A stretch of DNA of 64,000 nt. It comes from Microdochium bolleyi. Taxonomy: Eukaryota; Ascomycota; Sordariomycetes; Xylariales; Microdochiaceae. The DNA lies in contig KQ964246.1 of assembly GCA_001566295.1 (NCBI GenBank), positions 3,782,001-3,846,000 on the forward strand, read 5' to 3'. Position 1 is the stretch's first letter. Every line of letters begins with the position of its first letter. A program made the position numbers and the translations under genes. Of the stretch, positions 10,070 through 21,357 are shown piece after piece. A model generated the notes under the pieces. The model was not told the origin of the DNA and made no database searches. It worked only from the letters and a program-made list of their open reading frames with translations.

Positions 10070-11318
10070 GGTGCTCGGCCTCTTGCTGTCGCTAGCATCA
10101 GTTTGGATATTTTGGCATTTCATTCAGCGGGCGAGCTCAGATTAGCTAGTGAATCTTTTTCAGGTCTGCCATGATCCATTGTGACAAGCACACGTTAACA
10201 GGCTGGTGCCCCTGACGTCAATATCGGCCTCTTTTCTGAAGTTGACGAAGCGAGATCAGCGGCATGACAAGTGCTTGCATTTCAAGAACATAGAAATTCG
10301 TTACTTTCATTTTGTAGCAACAGCATCGTCGCCGTTCTGCATCTTCTCAAGTATGGAACAAAAAAAAATTTAAAATTTCTTTAACGTTTCTTCATGTATG
10401 AGTGGTCTTATTTTGATCTGGTTCCCGATTTCAGGCCAACTGAATACATTGCGTGACTATGGCCCCTGCTATCACACAAACACTTGGTCCTTTTGACATC
10501 GTGAGACCTTAAAACCTCCGACACGACTCTCATCCACCAGATATGGCCGCGGGGAAGTTCCCCGCGCCCGAGACCCAGCTCTGGACATACGTCATTGTCC
10601 ACCTGCGGACACGCGATGTTCTTTCCCGCTTCGCCAAACCGCACCATTCTGATCCACAAGCCATTCTCTCCACATTTCCTCCCCTCATCGTGGGAGCGAG
10701 CGGTTGCCGACGTTCCGGGATCCTTTCTTTCGTGTGTACCTCTGACAGCGGGTAAACAACACGCGCGAGTAACCTTGGAATACCCGACCTAGTAGGTAGC
10801 ACGCGGTAGACTAGGGTGAATGCACGCGCAGGGCATCAAACTACTTGGGCACGGAGACGCATTCGCCAAGCAAGGTGCTCACTGCTCGCAGTGCTGGTAT
10901 ATCCGGATCGCCAAGATGCTCGAGTGGGCAAACACACGCTGTACACACTGCTGCCAGGAAAGGGGAAACCGCTGGAAATAGAAAACACTGGACTGATGTC
11001 ATCGCTCCAGCATGGTATTCGGTTATGGCTTGGCTATGTCAGTCAAATGGGTAGTGGAGGGCATCTGATATTAATGACTGCACATCTTGAATGTTGTGAC
11101 ACTGGTGGAAGTGTCTTCACAGGAAAGCAGCGAAAGTGGACAACACACAATGACCCAGGGTCCAGAAAACAACGCCGAACTCCCTAGGCAAAAATTCCAC
11201 GCCGATTACAAGACCCAAACCCCCCTTTCCCCATCATGGCGTCCCTCACAAAGCCACGACGAACCTGACCTGCCCGGCCCCTCCCCCATCATCGTCGGCG
11301 TCGAGCGGGACTTCCTCC
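10070..11318. other. Intergenic region downstream of the sulfatase
   Basis: Contains the sulfatase 3' flank with an A/T-rich run near 10360-10385, possibly a polyadenylation region. Open frames up to about 120 codons show no coding character. Confidence 0.5.
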
Positions 11319-11528
11319 ATGCCGTCGTCCCTCGCCGACAAGCTCCCCGACGACACGACCACGTTCGCGATCCAGGCCGGCGGCGGTGGCGACGGGACCG
11401 TCACGCGGGCCACCATGGCGCACTGCTGCGCGCCCAACGTCCCACAGCTCGCGGAGGACCTCTGCTACCTGTGGTGCGAGGTGGGGGGTGCGTGTCGGTG
11501 GCGGGATTTGCGGTATCGGCGGTGCTGA
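11319..11528 (+). CDS. Doubtful small Cys-containing protein
   Basis: ATG-initiated frame of 69 codons. Residues about 15-55 look like real protein: a DTTTFAIQ stretch, a Gly-rich GGGGDGTVTR segment, then HCCAPN and CYLWCEV, giving closely spaced Cys. The reading after WCEV turns Arg-rich and implausible. A GTGCGT donor near 11489 with an acceptor at a GCTGATCTCAG (branch plus AG) around 11533 would replace it with a short hydrophobic end. I therefore suspect an intron or a truncated gene. No signal peptide; function unknown. Confidence 0.3.
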   Translation: MPSSLADKLPDDTTTFAIQAGGGGDGTVTRATMAHCCAPNVPQLAEDLCYLWCEVGGACRWRDLRYRRC

Positions 11529-11670
11529 TCTCAGGGAGCTTGCTGGCGCTATTCTGATGGTGAACGGCTGTTTGTCACAAGGTCTGACTTTTGTCTGATC
11601 TTTTGCGGCTTCTCAATGACCCTGCTGCTGAGGGTGATTTGGTTGTAGAAAGTACCACCACAATTCTCTC

Positions 11671-13713
11671 TCACGGCCTCTCCCTGTCAATGCCAGCCTT
11701 GTACATCTTGAGCGCCGCCTCCCTGGCATCCTTGTGCTCGACAATCCTCATCGGGTACGCACCCTCTTTGGCCGCAGCGCTCTTTGGCAGCCCGCCGACC
11801 CTGCCGTACGGGTCATGTATCGCGTTTCCTTGCACGTTCTTCAGCTCGGGGATCCATTTGCGGATATATTCCCCCCTGGGGTCGAACTTCTCGCTCTGCA
11901 GCAGCGGGTTGAAGATGCGAAAGTACGGCTGCGGGTCGACGCCGCACGACGCCGAGAAGCCCCAGCCGCCGTTGTTGCTCGCGAAGTCCCCGTCGATCAG
12001 GGTCTCCATGAAGTACCGCTCGCCGAGCCGCCAGTCGATCAGCAGGTCCTTGCAGAGGAAGGACGCGACGATCATGCGGCACCGGTTGTGCATCCACCCC
12101 GTGGCCTTGCACTGGCGCATCGCGGCGTCGACGATGGGGAAGCCCGTGCGGCCGTCCTTCCAGGCCTGCAGATGCGTGTTGTTGTAGGACCACTCGATAT
12201 TGGAGTATTCGGGCTTGAAGGGCTTGTTCATGCTACGTCGTATATGTCAGTAAATAGCTCCATGACCCTTGGTACGTATCCAGGTATCTCCAAAGGTGCA
12301 CTACTACGTCGGCAGTGCACTTTCTCCTAGGCTAGTCGTGCATATATCTATGCGTTTCTGCCTGGAGAAGAAGCCATGTACGGTATTGAAGATCACTTAC
12401 CAGATATAAGGCCAATGCACCAGCACATGCTTGTAAAAGTCTCGCCACGCGACCTCGCTGATCCACGTCTTGATACCCTCGGCCCCCGCATCCAGATTCT
12501 TGGCCTTGTTTTTCTCCCGTGCCGCCCGGACCGCCGTGCGCGCGCTCAGCGTGCCCGCGGACAAGTGCACCGAGATCGACGACGTGCAGGCGTCGCCAGG
12601 GAAGTTGCGCCGCTCGGAGTACCGCGATATCCGCTCCTCGCAGAACTTGTTGAGCCGATCGATGGCCTCGTGCTCGCCCGCAGGCCAGAGCGCATGGAAC
12701 CGCGTTTGCTCCTCCGCTGAGAGCCGCTGGCCCATTGGTGCCTCGGGGATTGTGCATTCGAACAATTTGCCATACTTCGTCCGCGCAGAGGCCGGGTTCC
12801 GTGCCGGCGATTCATGCACCTCGAGCAACAGGTCCATGTTGGCGTGCAGGTACGCCACCCACGCGCGGAACCACGGAGAGTACACCGAGTACTGCTTACC
12901 CGTGCCGCTGGCGAGCGAGCCGGGGTTCACGACGCACTGGTCATGAAGAACCTCCATCGAGATGCCCTCGTTTGCCAGCATGCGCACCATTTTGGCCTCG
13001 CGCCGCAGCTCGTCGACCTCGTACTCCATGTTGGCGAACAGATGGCTCGCGCCCCAGCCCTGCATCAGCTCGAGCATGCGGCTCGGGATGTCCTTGCGCC
13101 TGTCCACCGTCTCGACGTGTAGCGGTATGTCCAGCGCCGCGAGATCAGTTTGCAGCACGGCCAGAGTGCGCAGCATAAAGTCGATCCGCACGGGGGCGCG
13201 AAAGTGCGCCTCGAAGTCCTCGGGGCTGAGGAGGTACACGCATATCAGCGGCACACCGGCTGCGGCGGCCTTCTGGCTCGCCATGCTGAGCGCGCGGTTG
13301 TCGTAGAGTCGCAGATCCATCTTGAACCAGTGCACCACGGCATTCTTGACCGCGATCTTGGCGCGGACAGAGGATGTCTCGGATTGCGCATGAGCGAGCA
13401 GCTCGATGGGCCGAGGCAGGATGTTGTCTTTGTAGGCCTGCGCGCGAGCGTTGGTCATCTCCCGCGGGTAGTACTTCCTCAGCACGATCCCGTGCTCCTC
13501 TCCGACGCCGGCGAGGTGATGTGGCTCTCGGAGCCGGGCCAGGTCTGTGATGGAAGCTGGTGGTGCGGCATCTTTGCTGGTCGTCTTTGCCCGCTTGGTC
13601 GGTGGTGCAGAAGTTGCAGCAGCAGTTTTGGTTCTGCCTGCCTTGGAGAGACTGGGAACAGCTGCTGTCGGCGGCGCGGCTGCTTTGCGCTTCGTTGATG
13701 TCCTGGTTGCCAT
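11671..13713 (-). CDS. phr1: Class I CPD photolyase
   Basis: Exons 13713-12401 and 12232-11671 give 624 aa; the 168-bp intron splits the Cys of YICMNKPF. The enzyme uses FAD and blue light to split cyclobutane pyrimidine dimers. Residues 1-50 are Lys/Arg/Ala-rich with KRAKTTSK, a likely nuclear signal. The alpha/beta antenna-binding domain runs from about 110 to 290 (HWFKMDLRLYDNRAL). The helical FAD domain covers about 370-600 and includes ISEVAWRDFYKHV, WKDGRTGFPIVDAAMRQ, WMHNRCRMIVASFLCKDL and WGFSASCGVDPQPYFRIFNP. These fit class I fungal CPD photolyases such as Neurospora phr-1 and Trichoderma phr1 rather than cryptochrome-DASH or (6-4) enzymes. An in-frame ATG at 13782 would add 23 residues with several basic and no acidic residues, a possible mitochondrial form. 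Confidence 0.92.
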
Positions 13714-15208
13714 GGTCAGGTTGCGTATCACGAAGTATGTCAATGTGGTTGGTGGTCGAAGTGCACGGAGATGACACTGCATGAGCTCATGGACTTGCAG
13801 TCCGGGAGGGAAGAAGATGGCATTTGCGAGGGAACTAAAAAGTAGACGGGATCGCGAGAGAGACAAACGAATGAGCAGGTACGCGTGCCTGACTTTCAGC
13901 GCGATCTAGAGATGATTGGACAATCCCTGGATCGCCGGCACTGAGCCCGATGTCTTGTGCGTCACCACACGTTCCAGATCGATCTCTGAAAGCCGGGGTC
14001 CAGCCAGATCGGAGAATTGTGGATCTGCAAGGTCGCAAATTGATTCCGAGTCAGTGGCTTACCTAACACTCACAGCGCTTCGACCAGGAGCACACCCAGC
14101 GCTGGAAGCACTCATGAGCTCGCGCATGAGAGGTCCACTACCCACAGGGCTTGGCTACTCCGGCTTGCCTCTGCCCTCTGGGTTTCTAGGCCTCTAGATG
14201 AGCGGAAGCTGGACGGGCATTCTAGTCTAGGATGTACAGGGCTTCTTCTCTTGTCGGGAGGTCCCTATCTTTTCTGGTTCAGAGACGGCATCACGCTCGC
14301 CAAGGGCTTCGAAGAATGAGCCTGTCACAGCGTGTACAACAGAAGGGCCACTTAGCGAAGGATACGAGTCTTTGAATCAGTGTGGTCACTTGTTGTATCG
14401 TAGTCATGGCCCTAACGCGCACGCGCTCGCGGGTGTGTCCATCACGCGTGTACGGAAGCTACAGAGGGCGGGAAAGCTGCTTGGAAAGCGTTCTTGCGAA
14501 TGCGGACATCTCTCAACGTCATGTTGCTCGACCGAGGAGGGCCAGGTCTGAGTGAGAGCGAACAATGGGGTACAGGTTGCCACGCACGGCAGGAGTACAG
14601 TCTGAGAGGCTGCTCTATTAGTGTATATGTGTGACCCGTATCTGTACCATGATGAAGTCTGGAGCATCACGGCTTTTTCAAGGCCAAGCAATCAATCTTC
14701 GGCACGTAGGCTGTCGAGGCAGCCTCACCGTCCTCGTGCAATGAAACCACGACGACGCTTCGCTAGCCGTGCAAAATCCGGTCCCCTTCCGGCTCAAAAA
14801 CGCTGCCTGACATACAGCACCACTCCCGGCACGAACATCACGACCCCTAACCTGATGTTGGCTTTCAATTCTTTGTTGATATTTTTTTGATTTGTTCCCC
14901 TTTCGCTCCGAAGATGTGGTCGCGGAAGGATCTTTCTATCCGGCTAGATGCGAATCAAAAGCGACAAAAGTATGCTGCCAGCCCAAACGCGCCGTCCGCC
15001 TGATCAATCATGTCCCATTTTTGTCGTCAAAACACCGTGGTAAAACCTGTCATCATGACCGTATTCAGGTCAGTTGTCGAAGATCTCGCTTTTTGTCGTC
15101 GCGTGCTGGGTTGTGTGGTCGGCACTCGTCGTGGGTATGTGTCGGTGGTGATTTGAACGTGCAACCCTGCTAGAAACACCCCTTTCCCTCAAGAAGAAAA
15201 GAAAATGT
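13714..15208. other. Intergenic region upstream of photolyase
   Basis: 1.5 kb between the head of the photolyase gene and the tail of eS21. Only short, unrelated frames occur. The 13.8-14.1 kb part presumably holds the light- or damage-responsive photolyase promoter, but I cannot point to a specific element. Confidence 0.5.
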
Positions 15209-15591
15209 TTATCGCTGGCCGGACCAGACGCTCTTGACGATGCCGTCGCGCTGGACGAGCCTGTTCAGGGAGTCGTCGCTCTCGCCCATGGCGCGGATGA
15301 AGCCGCAGAGAGCGTAGACGTGGTTCTCGCCCTGGACCTGGCGGCCGTTCTCATCGACCTTGGCGATGGAGATCTGGACGGAGGCGTGGTCCTTGGCCTT
15401 GATGATGCGGTTGGTGGCGCTGCACTTCCGCGGGACGTAACTATAGCACACGAACAGAATTTCCCTCGTTAGCCAAACGTGTTCCTCTTCTTCGGTTGTA
15501 TTCGTCGCGGCCGCGGCCGGGCACGGGTACGGATACGGGAGGGCGGAGGTGGTGCATACAGGTCGACGATCTCTCCCTTGTCGTTCTCCAT
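15209..15591 (-). CDS. rps21: 40S ribosomal protein eS21
   Basis: Exons 15591-15560 and 15440-15209 give 87 aa, exactly the usual fungal length. It is a small 40S subunit protein needed for 20S pre-rRNA processing and sits near uS2. Exon 1 encodes MENDKGEIVDL. The 119-bp intron (donor GTATGC, acceptor CTATAG) is followed by YVPRKCSATNRIIKAKDHAS, the highly conserved family core. GESDDSLNRL and the KSVWSGQR end complete it. The promoter lies in the 0.66 kb shared with SLX4 on the other strand. Confidence 0.96.
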
Positions 15592-16248
15592 TTTGGCGAT
15601 TTGTAGTGGTGGTCTGAAGGTGTATTCGGACTCGAGAACAGTGACTGGCGTGGTGATGATGGCTGGGCGCAAGTGTGGTGGTGCGGACGTCTTACTGCAG
15701 GCTTGGGACCCCCCAATCAATTTTTGCGAGGGATCCAAAGATTTGGGCAATTCGCGGTGGGGCCGTGTGCGCACTTCGCCTGCTTTGCGTCAGGTGGTCA
15801 GTGCACTCATTCATCTTCCTTGAGCTCCACTTTATCGGGCTCTGTCAGAAGAGCTGTGCTGACTCATGCCTGATCACATGATGTCGTGGCGACCTCGCGG
15901 GTCAGAGATCCCCATCTGTCGCGAACCGACCCCCTGTGCTTCAACGACGGACGGATAGCATGCCCCGCGCCCCTTGCCCCTTGATGACCACAGCCTCAGC
16001 AACCTTGCGATCGTCGCGGATGTCTCCGTAGCGACACTAATTTCACTCACATCGTGCGACGACCTCAACCTCGAGTCCTGCTGGCAGGAACCCACTAGCC
16101 TCAGGTCATGATGCGACGCTCATGACTAGTGCCGCGATTGCTGAGTGTGGCTCGGCAGAGAACTCACCATCCACGGTACACAATTGATCCAAGACTGTTT
16201 TCGCAAACAAGGGCAACCCTTGTGAGCCTGTTTTCAGACCCGTTCGCG
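15592..16248. promoter_or_regulatory. Divergent promoter, eS21 / SLX4
   Basis: 657 bp separate the two start codons, so one compact bidirectional region drives a ribosomal protein gene and a DNA repair gene. Specific factor sites were not identified with confidence. Confidence 0.5.
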
Positions 16249-18684
16249 ATGTCTTCGCCACCGACGTCGGCTCAGCCGGTCATCTCTTCGTCGCCAGAGC
16301 TGCCGTCCCTGGAGGATATCGTAGCAAAGGCACGAAAGAGACCATCGCTACGGAGCGGCAGCCGTGCAGCTCCCATCCCAGTAGATGCCAGGATCAGCTT
16401 TGCAAGTGCGGCAGAGATTTTGCGCGAAGCACCGGAGATCGATATTGAGACTGAAAAAATCACCAAGTCACCAGCCCGTAAACCGAAGCCTGTTCGGCGT
16501 CGTGCTCCAAAAGCACAGCCTGTATCTGGGGAGGAACGACCAACCTTGGGCCGAACAGAGAGCTTGGGATCTCTGTCACCCGCCGAAAAGCCGTGGCAGA
16601 GGTATCGCGCAAAGAGCTCTCCCAGCGATGGATCGCCGTCCCCTTCCAGGCCGTGGACTTCTGCCGCCACCGGTGTGTCTTCGGGCTACCTAGCCAGCAA
16701 AAGTAAGGTCAAAACTGATTCAGCAACAGTTTCGCGACACTTTGCGACGAGGCCAGAGCCAGGGCCTGCAGCTCCAGTGGCGGCAGCCCCTCCGCCGCCC
16801 TCGCCAAACACCAGCACGGAACCACAAGCAGCTGTGTTAGCTAGGCGGAGAGATTGGACACCACCTCCGCCCGACACAGTCATCGTGCTGGACTCCGAGT
16901 CCGACAATCAGGAATTCCTTTCATCTGCTGCCAAAGTATTGGACGCGCCACCAACTCGGAAGGCGGTGTTCGAAACTCTACAGGACCAATATGGTCGGAA
17001 ATCGGAGGTCTCCGGCGTGACAAAACCCGTACAAGGGCCGGTGGAGGTACTGGGCAAGCGCAAACTCATCGAAACTGTGTCAGTAGCTAGTGTCGGGCAA
17101 CGCACATCGCGTAGTGCCTCGCCGACGAAGCCGGCCCCAACAAGGAGGAAGATCAGAACCATTACGGAGCTTGCTACTGCGCCATACGCTGCCCCAATTG
17201 AGCCCGAGTTTGACATCACGCTCGGACACACACGCGACTCTCTACTTGGATATCTTGACCAAGGTGGCGACGTCAAAGCGTTATTCGATGTGCAAGAAGC
17301 TGCGCTCTCGAAAGCAAAGGACGGCAAGAAGACAGCAAAAGCGGCACCGAAGAAGCCACGGAAGAAGAATGGCAAGGTGGTAGAAGTGCCCATCCTGTTG
17401 TCTCCCAGCACCGCCCTAAAGCAGAGCGGCAACCAGGACTTTGTCTTTGGGACGGCGAGTCAACTGATCATGGACGACTCTCCTCGGGCTTTGAGGGAGC
17501 TGCAGCTTGCTATCCAGGCTTCCAACAGACCGGACGATAACAACAATGCTGCTGATGACCAGCCAGGGCTCTGGCACGCTGGTGCTCGCGACGTCGACGG
17601 GTCTCTGCTCGAGTTCCGCTTCATTAGCAATACACAGGAGGATGAGACTCGACAATCTCCATCCCCACAATTGCAGGTCGACGTCCCGAGGGGACAAGAC
17701 CGGAACAATACAACCAAGATGCCGCCGCCACCACCGCCACCGGAGACGCCTGTACCACCAGAACAAGGCGGCAGCGAACCATCAAGAGCTTCTGTCATCC
17801 CGGAGCCACCACCCGAGAAGCCAACGGCGCGAACTCCAAAGGCTACGACGCCGAGAAAGCCGAGGAAGCCAAATTATGAGCTCCTCACAGACGTCCAGCT
17901 CGCACGCAAGATTAAGACGTTCGGTTTCAAACCCATCAAGCGGCGATCTGCCATGATTTCGCTGCTCGACCAGTGCTGGGAAAGTCAGCAGCAAGCGACC
18001 ACCCCTCCAAGTGCCCGAGCTTTTTCCACGTCAGTGGTGGCTGAGTCTCCCAAGAGAGCTACACCAACTAAAACCGTAGAGCCCGTTCCGCCTGTCAAGC
18101 GGCCGCGAGGACGGCCGAAAAAGGTCACAACCGAGGAGGCTGCTTCTTCAACCTCAAAACCCAAGACCAAAGCACGTGCCAAGTCTCCCGCCAAGACTGC
18201 GCGCGCAAAGAAGGGTCAAGCAAAAAAGGCCGCTCTGATTGAGATACCTGACTCAGACGACATACTCGACGAGCAGCTTTCCGCCGGGGCCTCAACCCCC
18301 TGTGGCGCATCATCGCCAGAGCCAGTGTTCTCCCCCACATCCCCAGCGTCGCTGGACCTGTCATCTGCGGACGCGGCCGAGATGTCCCTGGCACTGACGC
18401 CACCGACGGACAACGAGGAGGTTCTGTTCAAGCATGTGACCGACATTGTCAAAGCGACGCCACGCTCAACGAACCCCGCCGAGCCGTCCTGGCACGAGAG
18501 GATGCTGTTGTACGACCCCATTGTGGTCGAGGACTTCGCTGCCTGGCTCAACTCGGGCGAGTTGACCAAGGTTGGATATGACGCCGAGGTGTCGGCCGCG
18601 GACGTGAAGAAGTGGTGCGAGTCGAAGAGCGTTGTGTGCCTGTGGAAGCAGACCACGCGCGGGAAGGAGCGGAGCCGGTACTAG
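16249..18684 (+). CDS. SLX4: Structure-specific endonuclease subunit SLX4
   Basis: Unspliced, 811 aa from the ATG at 16249; the frame is open further upstream but without an ATG. SLX4 is the scaffold that activates the SLX1 nuclease for resolving branched DNA, replication forks and Holliday junctions. Most of the protein is low-complexity, rich in Ser/Pro/Lys/Thr. The diagnostic part is around residues 543-580, with YELLTDVQLARKIKTFGFKP and IKRRSAMISLLDQCW, the SAP-like/CCD region seen in fungal SLX4. A second conserved block closes the protein (residues about 740-811: WHERMLLYDPIVVEDFAAWLN and the WKQTTRGKERSR end), matching the SLX1-binding C-terminus. An RGRPK AT-hook-like motif occurs near residue 621. 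The many S/TP sites fit phospho-regulation, as in other SLX4 proteins (inferred). Confidence 0.93.
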   Translation: MSSPPTSAQPVISSSPELPSLEDIVAKARKRPSLRSGSRAAPIPVDARISFASAAEILREAPEIDIETEKITKSPARKPKPVRRRAPKAQPVSGEERPTLGRTESLGSLSPAEKPWQRYRAKSSPSDGSPSPSRPWTSAATGVSSGYLASKSKVKTDSATVSRHFATRPEPGPAAPVAAAPPPPSPNTSTEPQAAVLARRRDWTPPPPDTVIVLDSESDNQEFLSSAAKVLDAPPTRKAVFETLQDQYGRKSEVSGVTKPVQGPVEVLGKRKLIETVSVASVGQRTSRSASPTKPAPTRRKIRTITELATAPYAAPIEPEFDITLGHTRDSLLGYLDQGGDVKALFDVQEAALSKAKDGKKTAKAAPKKPRKKNGKVVEVPILLSPSTALKQSGNQDFVFGTASQLIMDDSPRALRELQLAIQASNRPDDNNNAADDQPGLWHAGARDVDGSLLEFRFISNTQEDETRQSPSPQLQVDVPRGQDRNNTTKMPPPPPPPETPVPPEQGGSEPSRASVIPEPPPEKPTARTPKATTPRKPRKPNYELLTDVQLARKIKTFGFKPIKRRSAMISLLDQCWESQQQATTPPSARAFSTSVVAESPKRATPTKTVEPVPPVKRPRGRPKKVTTEEAASSTSKPKTKARAKSPAKTARAKKGQAKKAALIEIPDSDDILDEQLSAGASTPCGASSPEPVFSPTSPASLDLSSADAAEMSLALTPPTDNEEVLFKHVTDIVKATPRSTNPAEPSWHERMLLYDPIVVEDFAAWLNSGELTKVGYDAEVSAADVKKWCESKSVVCLWKQTTRGKERSRY

Positions 18685-18904
18685 CTTTGACTGTGTATTG
18701 TGTGCTGTTGTCTGGTTCCATTCTTGGGAGGTACTTCTAGTATGGAAGATGTCGGGAGCATGATGCATTACGATTTTGGATACCCGGGATGGACGGCGCC
18801 TGTAGCACTTATACCCCATGCAGTCTTTTATTTGTTCGCTCTTGGCAATTTCCCTGTTAACAATCAGTCCATCGTCTCCTGCAAGGCAAACGTCCTTTTC
18901 TCTA

Positions 18905-20801
18905 TCACGCTAAACTGCTCAGGTCAAAATCTAGCACGACGACATCGACTCTTCCGTCCCCTTGGCTCCCGCTAGGCACACCTCTGCCACTGCTTTCGTC
19001 CGCACCACCGACATCAGTATCATTTCCCCCCGCAGCAGCAGCAGCAGCAGCAGCAGCAGAGTGGTACGTCCGCGTGAAGACGGACAGCACGTCCTCGCTG
19101 TCCAGCCGCGCGCGATCGACGAGCGGCTCTGTCGGCGGGAACCAGAGGCGCGTCTGGCTGGGAGCCGCACCACTGCTACCGTCTCCGCTACGCCAGACGA
19201 CCTGGTAATCTGTGTACCGCGACGCCTTTGTGGCGCGGAGGACGGTGAGGATCTGCTCCTGCTCCTGGTTCCGAGCAGGGCGCTGTGGCGGATCTGCGGG
19301 ACTGCCGGTGGTGGTGCCGGTCGTTGTTGTCGAGGAGGCAGCGACGGCCTCGGGGAGGATAAAGTACAGATCTCCCGCCCTGCTGGCGGCAACCTGGCCG
19401 CGCTTGCCGCCGTAGGAGGTGTGCACTTGGGGAAGGGCGGTTTGGGTCCATTGGCCTGTTTGTTCGAGGTGTGTGTTAGTCTCCACTATGTCGGGTGGAA
19501 ATCGAGCGGAGGACTTCAAAGAACTGACCTGTCGGGCTGCGATAGTAATGCTTCCACCTGACCTCCCCCTTCTCGCCGGTCTCACCACCGCGATCGTCAT
19601 CATCGGCCAGGCGGTCCCGGTTCAGGACATGGACCCCGCCGTCGTGGTCTACCGCCTGGCTTTCCTGGTTCGCCAGCCCGCTGCCCTTGGGGATCTCGAA
19701 CGCGCGGATACCCGGCGACGCGGGCTCCACGCTCTGGCCGCCCTTACTCCCGGTCTCCGTGACGGCAATGATCTCGCCGGCCCCGTTGCGCCAGCTATTG
19801 CCCTCGTCCTCGGAGTACGCGAAGCACAGGTCGTGGTTGTTGGCGCCCGAGTTGGGCCCCGCCTGGGCCTTGTGCTTCGTGTCATCCGGGTCGTCCCAGC
19901 CGGGGTACCAGACGAAGCCGCGGTAGACCCAGGTCGTGTACAGCGCGCCGCCGCTGCCGCCGTGTTGCGGATGCGGGTGCGGGTGCGCGCGGTAGTCGAG
20001 CCCGTTGATGTACGGGTTGCTGTCGACGCCCTTGAGGTGGGTGACGGGCCTGCCGTACCCGCCGGCCGCCGGGTCGTAGACGGCGAGGTGGTCGTCGCCG
20101 AGGCCGGCCTTGCCCGTGCGGAAGGAGAACCACAGCTTCGAGGCGCCGAGGGTGCCGAAGCGCGGGTACGTGATGTAGCCGAGGAGGGCGTCCAGCTCTG
20201 GGTCGTCGCTACCGTTCTGGCCGGCGAGACCAGGGAGGCGGGAGAGCGTCGGCGTGAAGTGCTCGGGTGTCCATGTGAATGCCTCTGGGTTCAGGGCGAG
20301 GTCTGGCACCGAGTGGCGGTAGCGGAGGGTGTCGCAGTGGTGATCGTAGGACAGGTGGATCGTCCCGTCGCCGGGGCAGATGCCGAGCTGTCGGGCAGCA
20401 GAATGTCAACGTCAGGAGTCACCACCAAGGCAATTGTTGACTCACATGTCAACATGTGAACATACCTGCACAGTATTGTGCCCATCATCAGTGGTCTGGG
20501 GGTAGTCGTCGAACACGAACGTCTGCCATTGTCCGGAAGGTAGCTGCCTGCGGGAGAGGTGGACGTAAACGGGCTCTACTGTTGGTGGTGTTGAGCTGCC
20601 CGGCGGTGGTTGCTGGCCACGGCTACTGCCCAGGGCGCTGTAGAAGCAGACATATTGCCAGCCTTCAAAGGTGAGGATGGCGTCCTGCTGGAAGGCGTTG
20701 CCGTTGAGGACGTGGGCGCGGCCGCGGTCATCAGCGTTGTGAGTCGGGTCTGGGCCGAGGACCGAGACAACCGGGTTGGGGAGCATGGGCATGGGCATCA
20801 T
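18905..20801 (-). CDS. BNR-type beta-propeller protein, possible polysaccharide lyase
   Basis: Exons 20801-20466, 20387-19529 and 19455-18905 give 581 aa; introns are 78 and 73 bp. The frame matches the fungal 'BNR repeat-containing' family. It starts with VSVLGPDP, then NGNAFQQDAILTFEGWQYVCFY, HLSYDHHCDTLRYRHS, a GYITYPRF blade, a TTWVYRGFVW blade, YSEDEGNSWRNGAG and a DHDGGVHVLNRD blade. Such seven-bladed propellers include polysaccharide lyases acting on uronic-acid glycans (for example the Fusarium L-rhamnose-glucuronate lyase, PL42), so a lyase role is possible but not shown. No signal peptide is seen; the start at MMPMPM is the first possible ATG. A run of nine Ala near residue 535 comes from a GCA/TGC microsatellite. 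It diverges from the sugar transporter on the right and converges with SLX4 on the left (220 bp). Confidence 0.75.
19032..19058. repeat. (GCA)9 microsatellite
   Basis: Nine GCA copies on the plus strand. Read on the minus strand inside exon 3 of the BNR protein gene they encode poly-Ala. Copy number is likely to vary between strains. Confidence 0.9.
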
Positions 20802-21244
20802 GGATCACATCAGCCAGCCGAGAAACCTGGGGCTCGGATCCGGCACAGAGCAATCACACGAGATGCATCCATGGCGTCGGCGGAAACTGCCTTCTTTACA
20901 TCTGACATGGTGCTTCGCATCTGATGGTGGTGCGGCGGTTCGCAGGGTTGCATCGCAGGTGCAGCAAGGGAACTTGGACAGTCGAAACACCTGACGCCAG
21001 CCAGTGTCGTTGGCCATGGGTAAACCGCGAGGTGGATCCGGGGATGTGGGCTGGCGGGGGGCTGTGATAGGCGGAAGAACTCGAGGGCCAGGGCCATCTT
21101 GGCAGGCCTCGATTCTGCCGGTCATTTTACCAGCGAGCAGAGGCATGGATCGGCCTGGGCCTGGATGGAGTGCACAGTCATCCAATCTCTGATCAAACGA
21201 GGCCATGATTATCAGTAGGGAGTATGTGCACAGAATCCCTTATT

Positions 21245-21271
21245 GTGCCCACCTGGTGCCCACCTGGTGCC
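21245..21271. repeat. 11-bp tandem duplication
   Basis: GTGCCCACCTG occurs twice in direct succession followed by a partial third copy (GTGCC). Confidence 0.7.
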
Positions 21272-21331
21272 TTGTCTTGCGATGCTGTTCTGCAGAGGGG
21301 CCCCTCTGGTACTGCATACGCGTAATAAGCG

Positions 21332-21357
21332 TAGGTACCTACCTTACTTAAGGTAGG
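21332..21357. repeat. Overlapping palindromes around TAGGTACCTA
   Basis: TAGGTACCTA (21332-21341) is a perfect 10-bp palindrome. It overlaps an inverted repeat with 9-bp arms CCTACCTTA / TAAGGTAGG and a 2-bp centre (21338-21357). Similar TAGGTACCT-rich islands are common in Sordariomycete intergenic DNA, as I recall. Confidence 0.65.
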
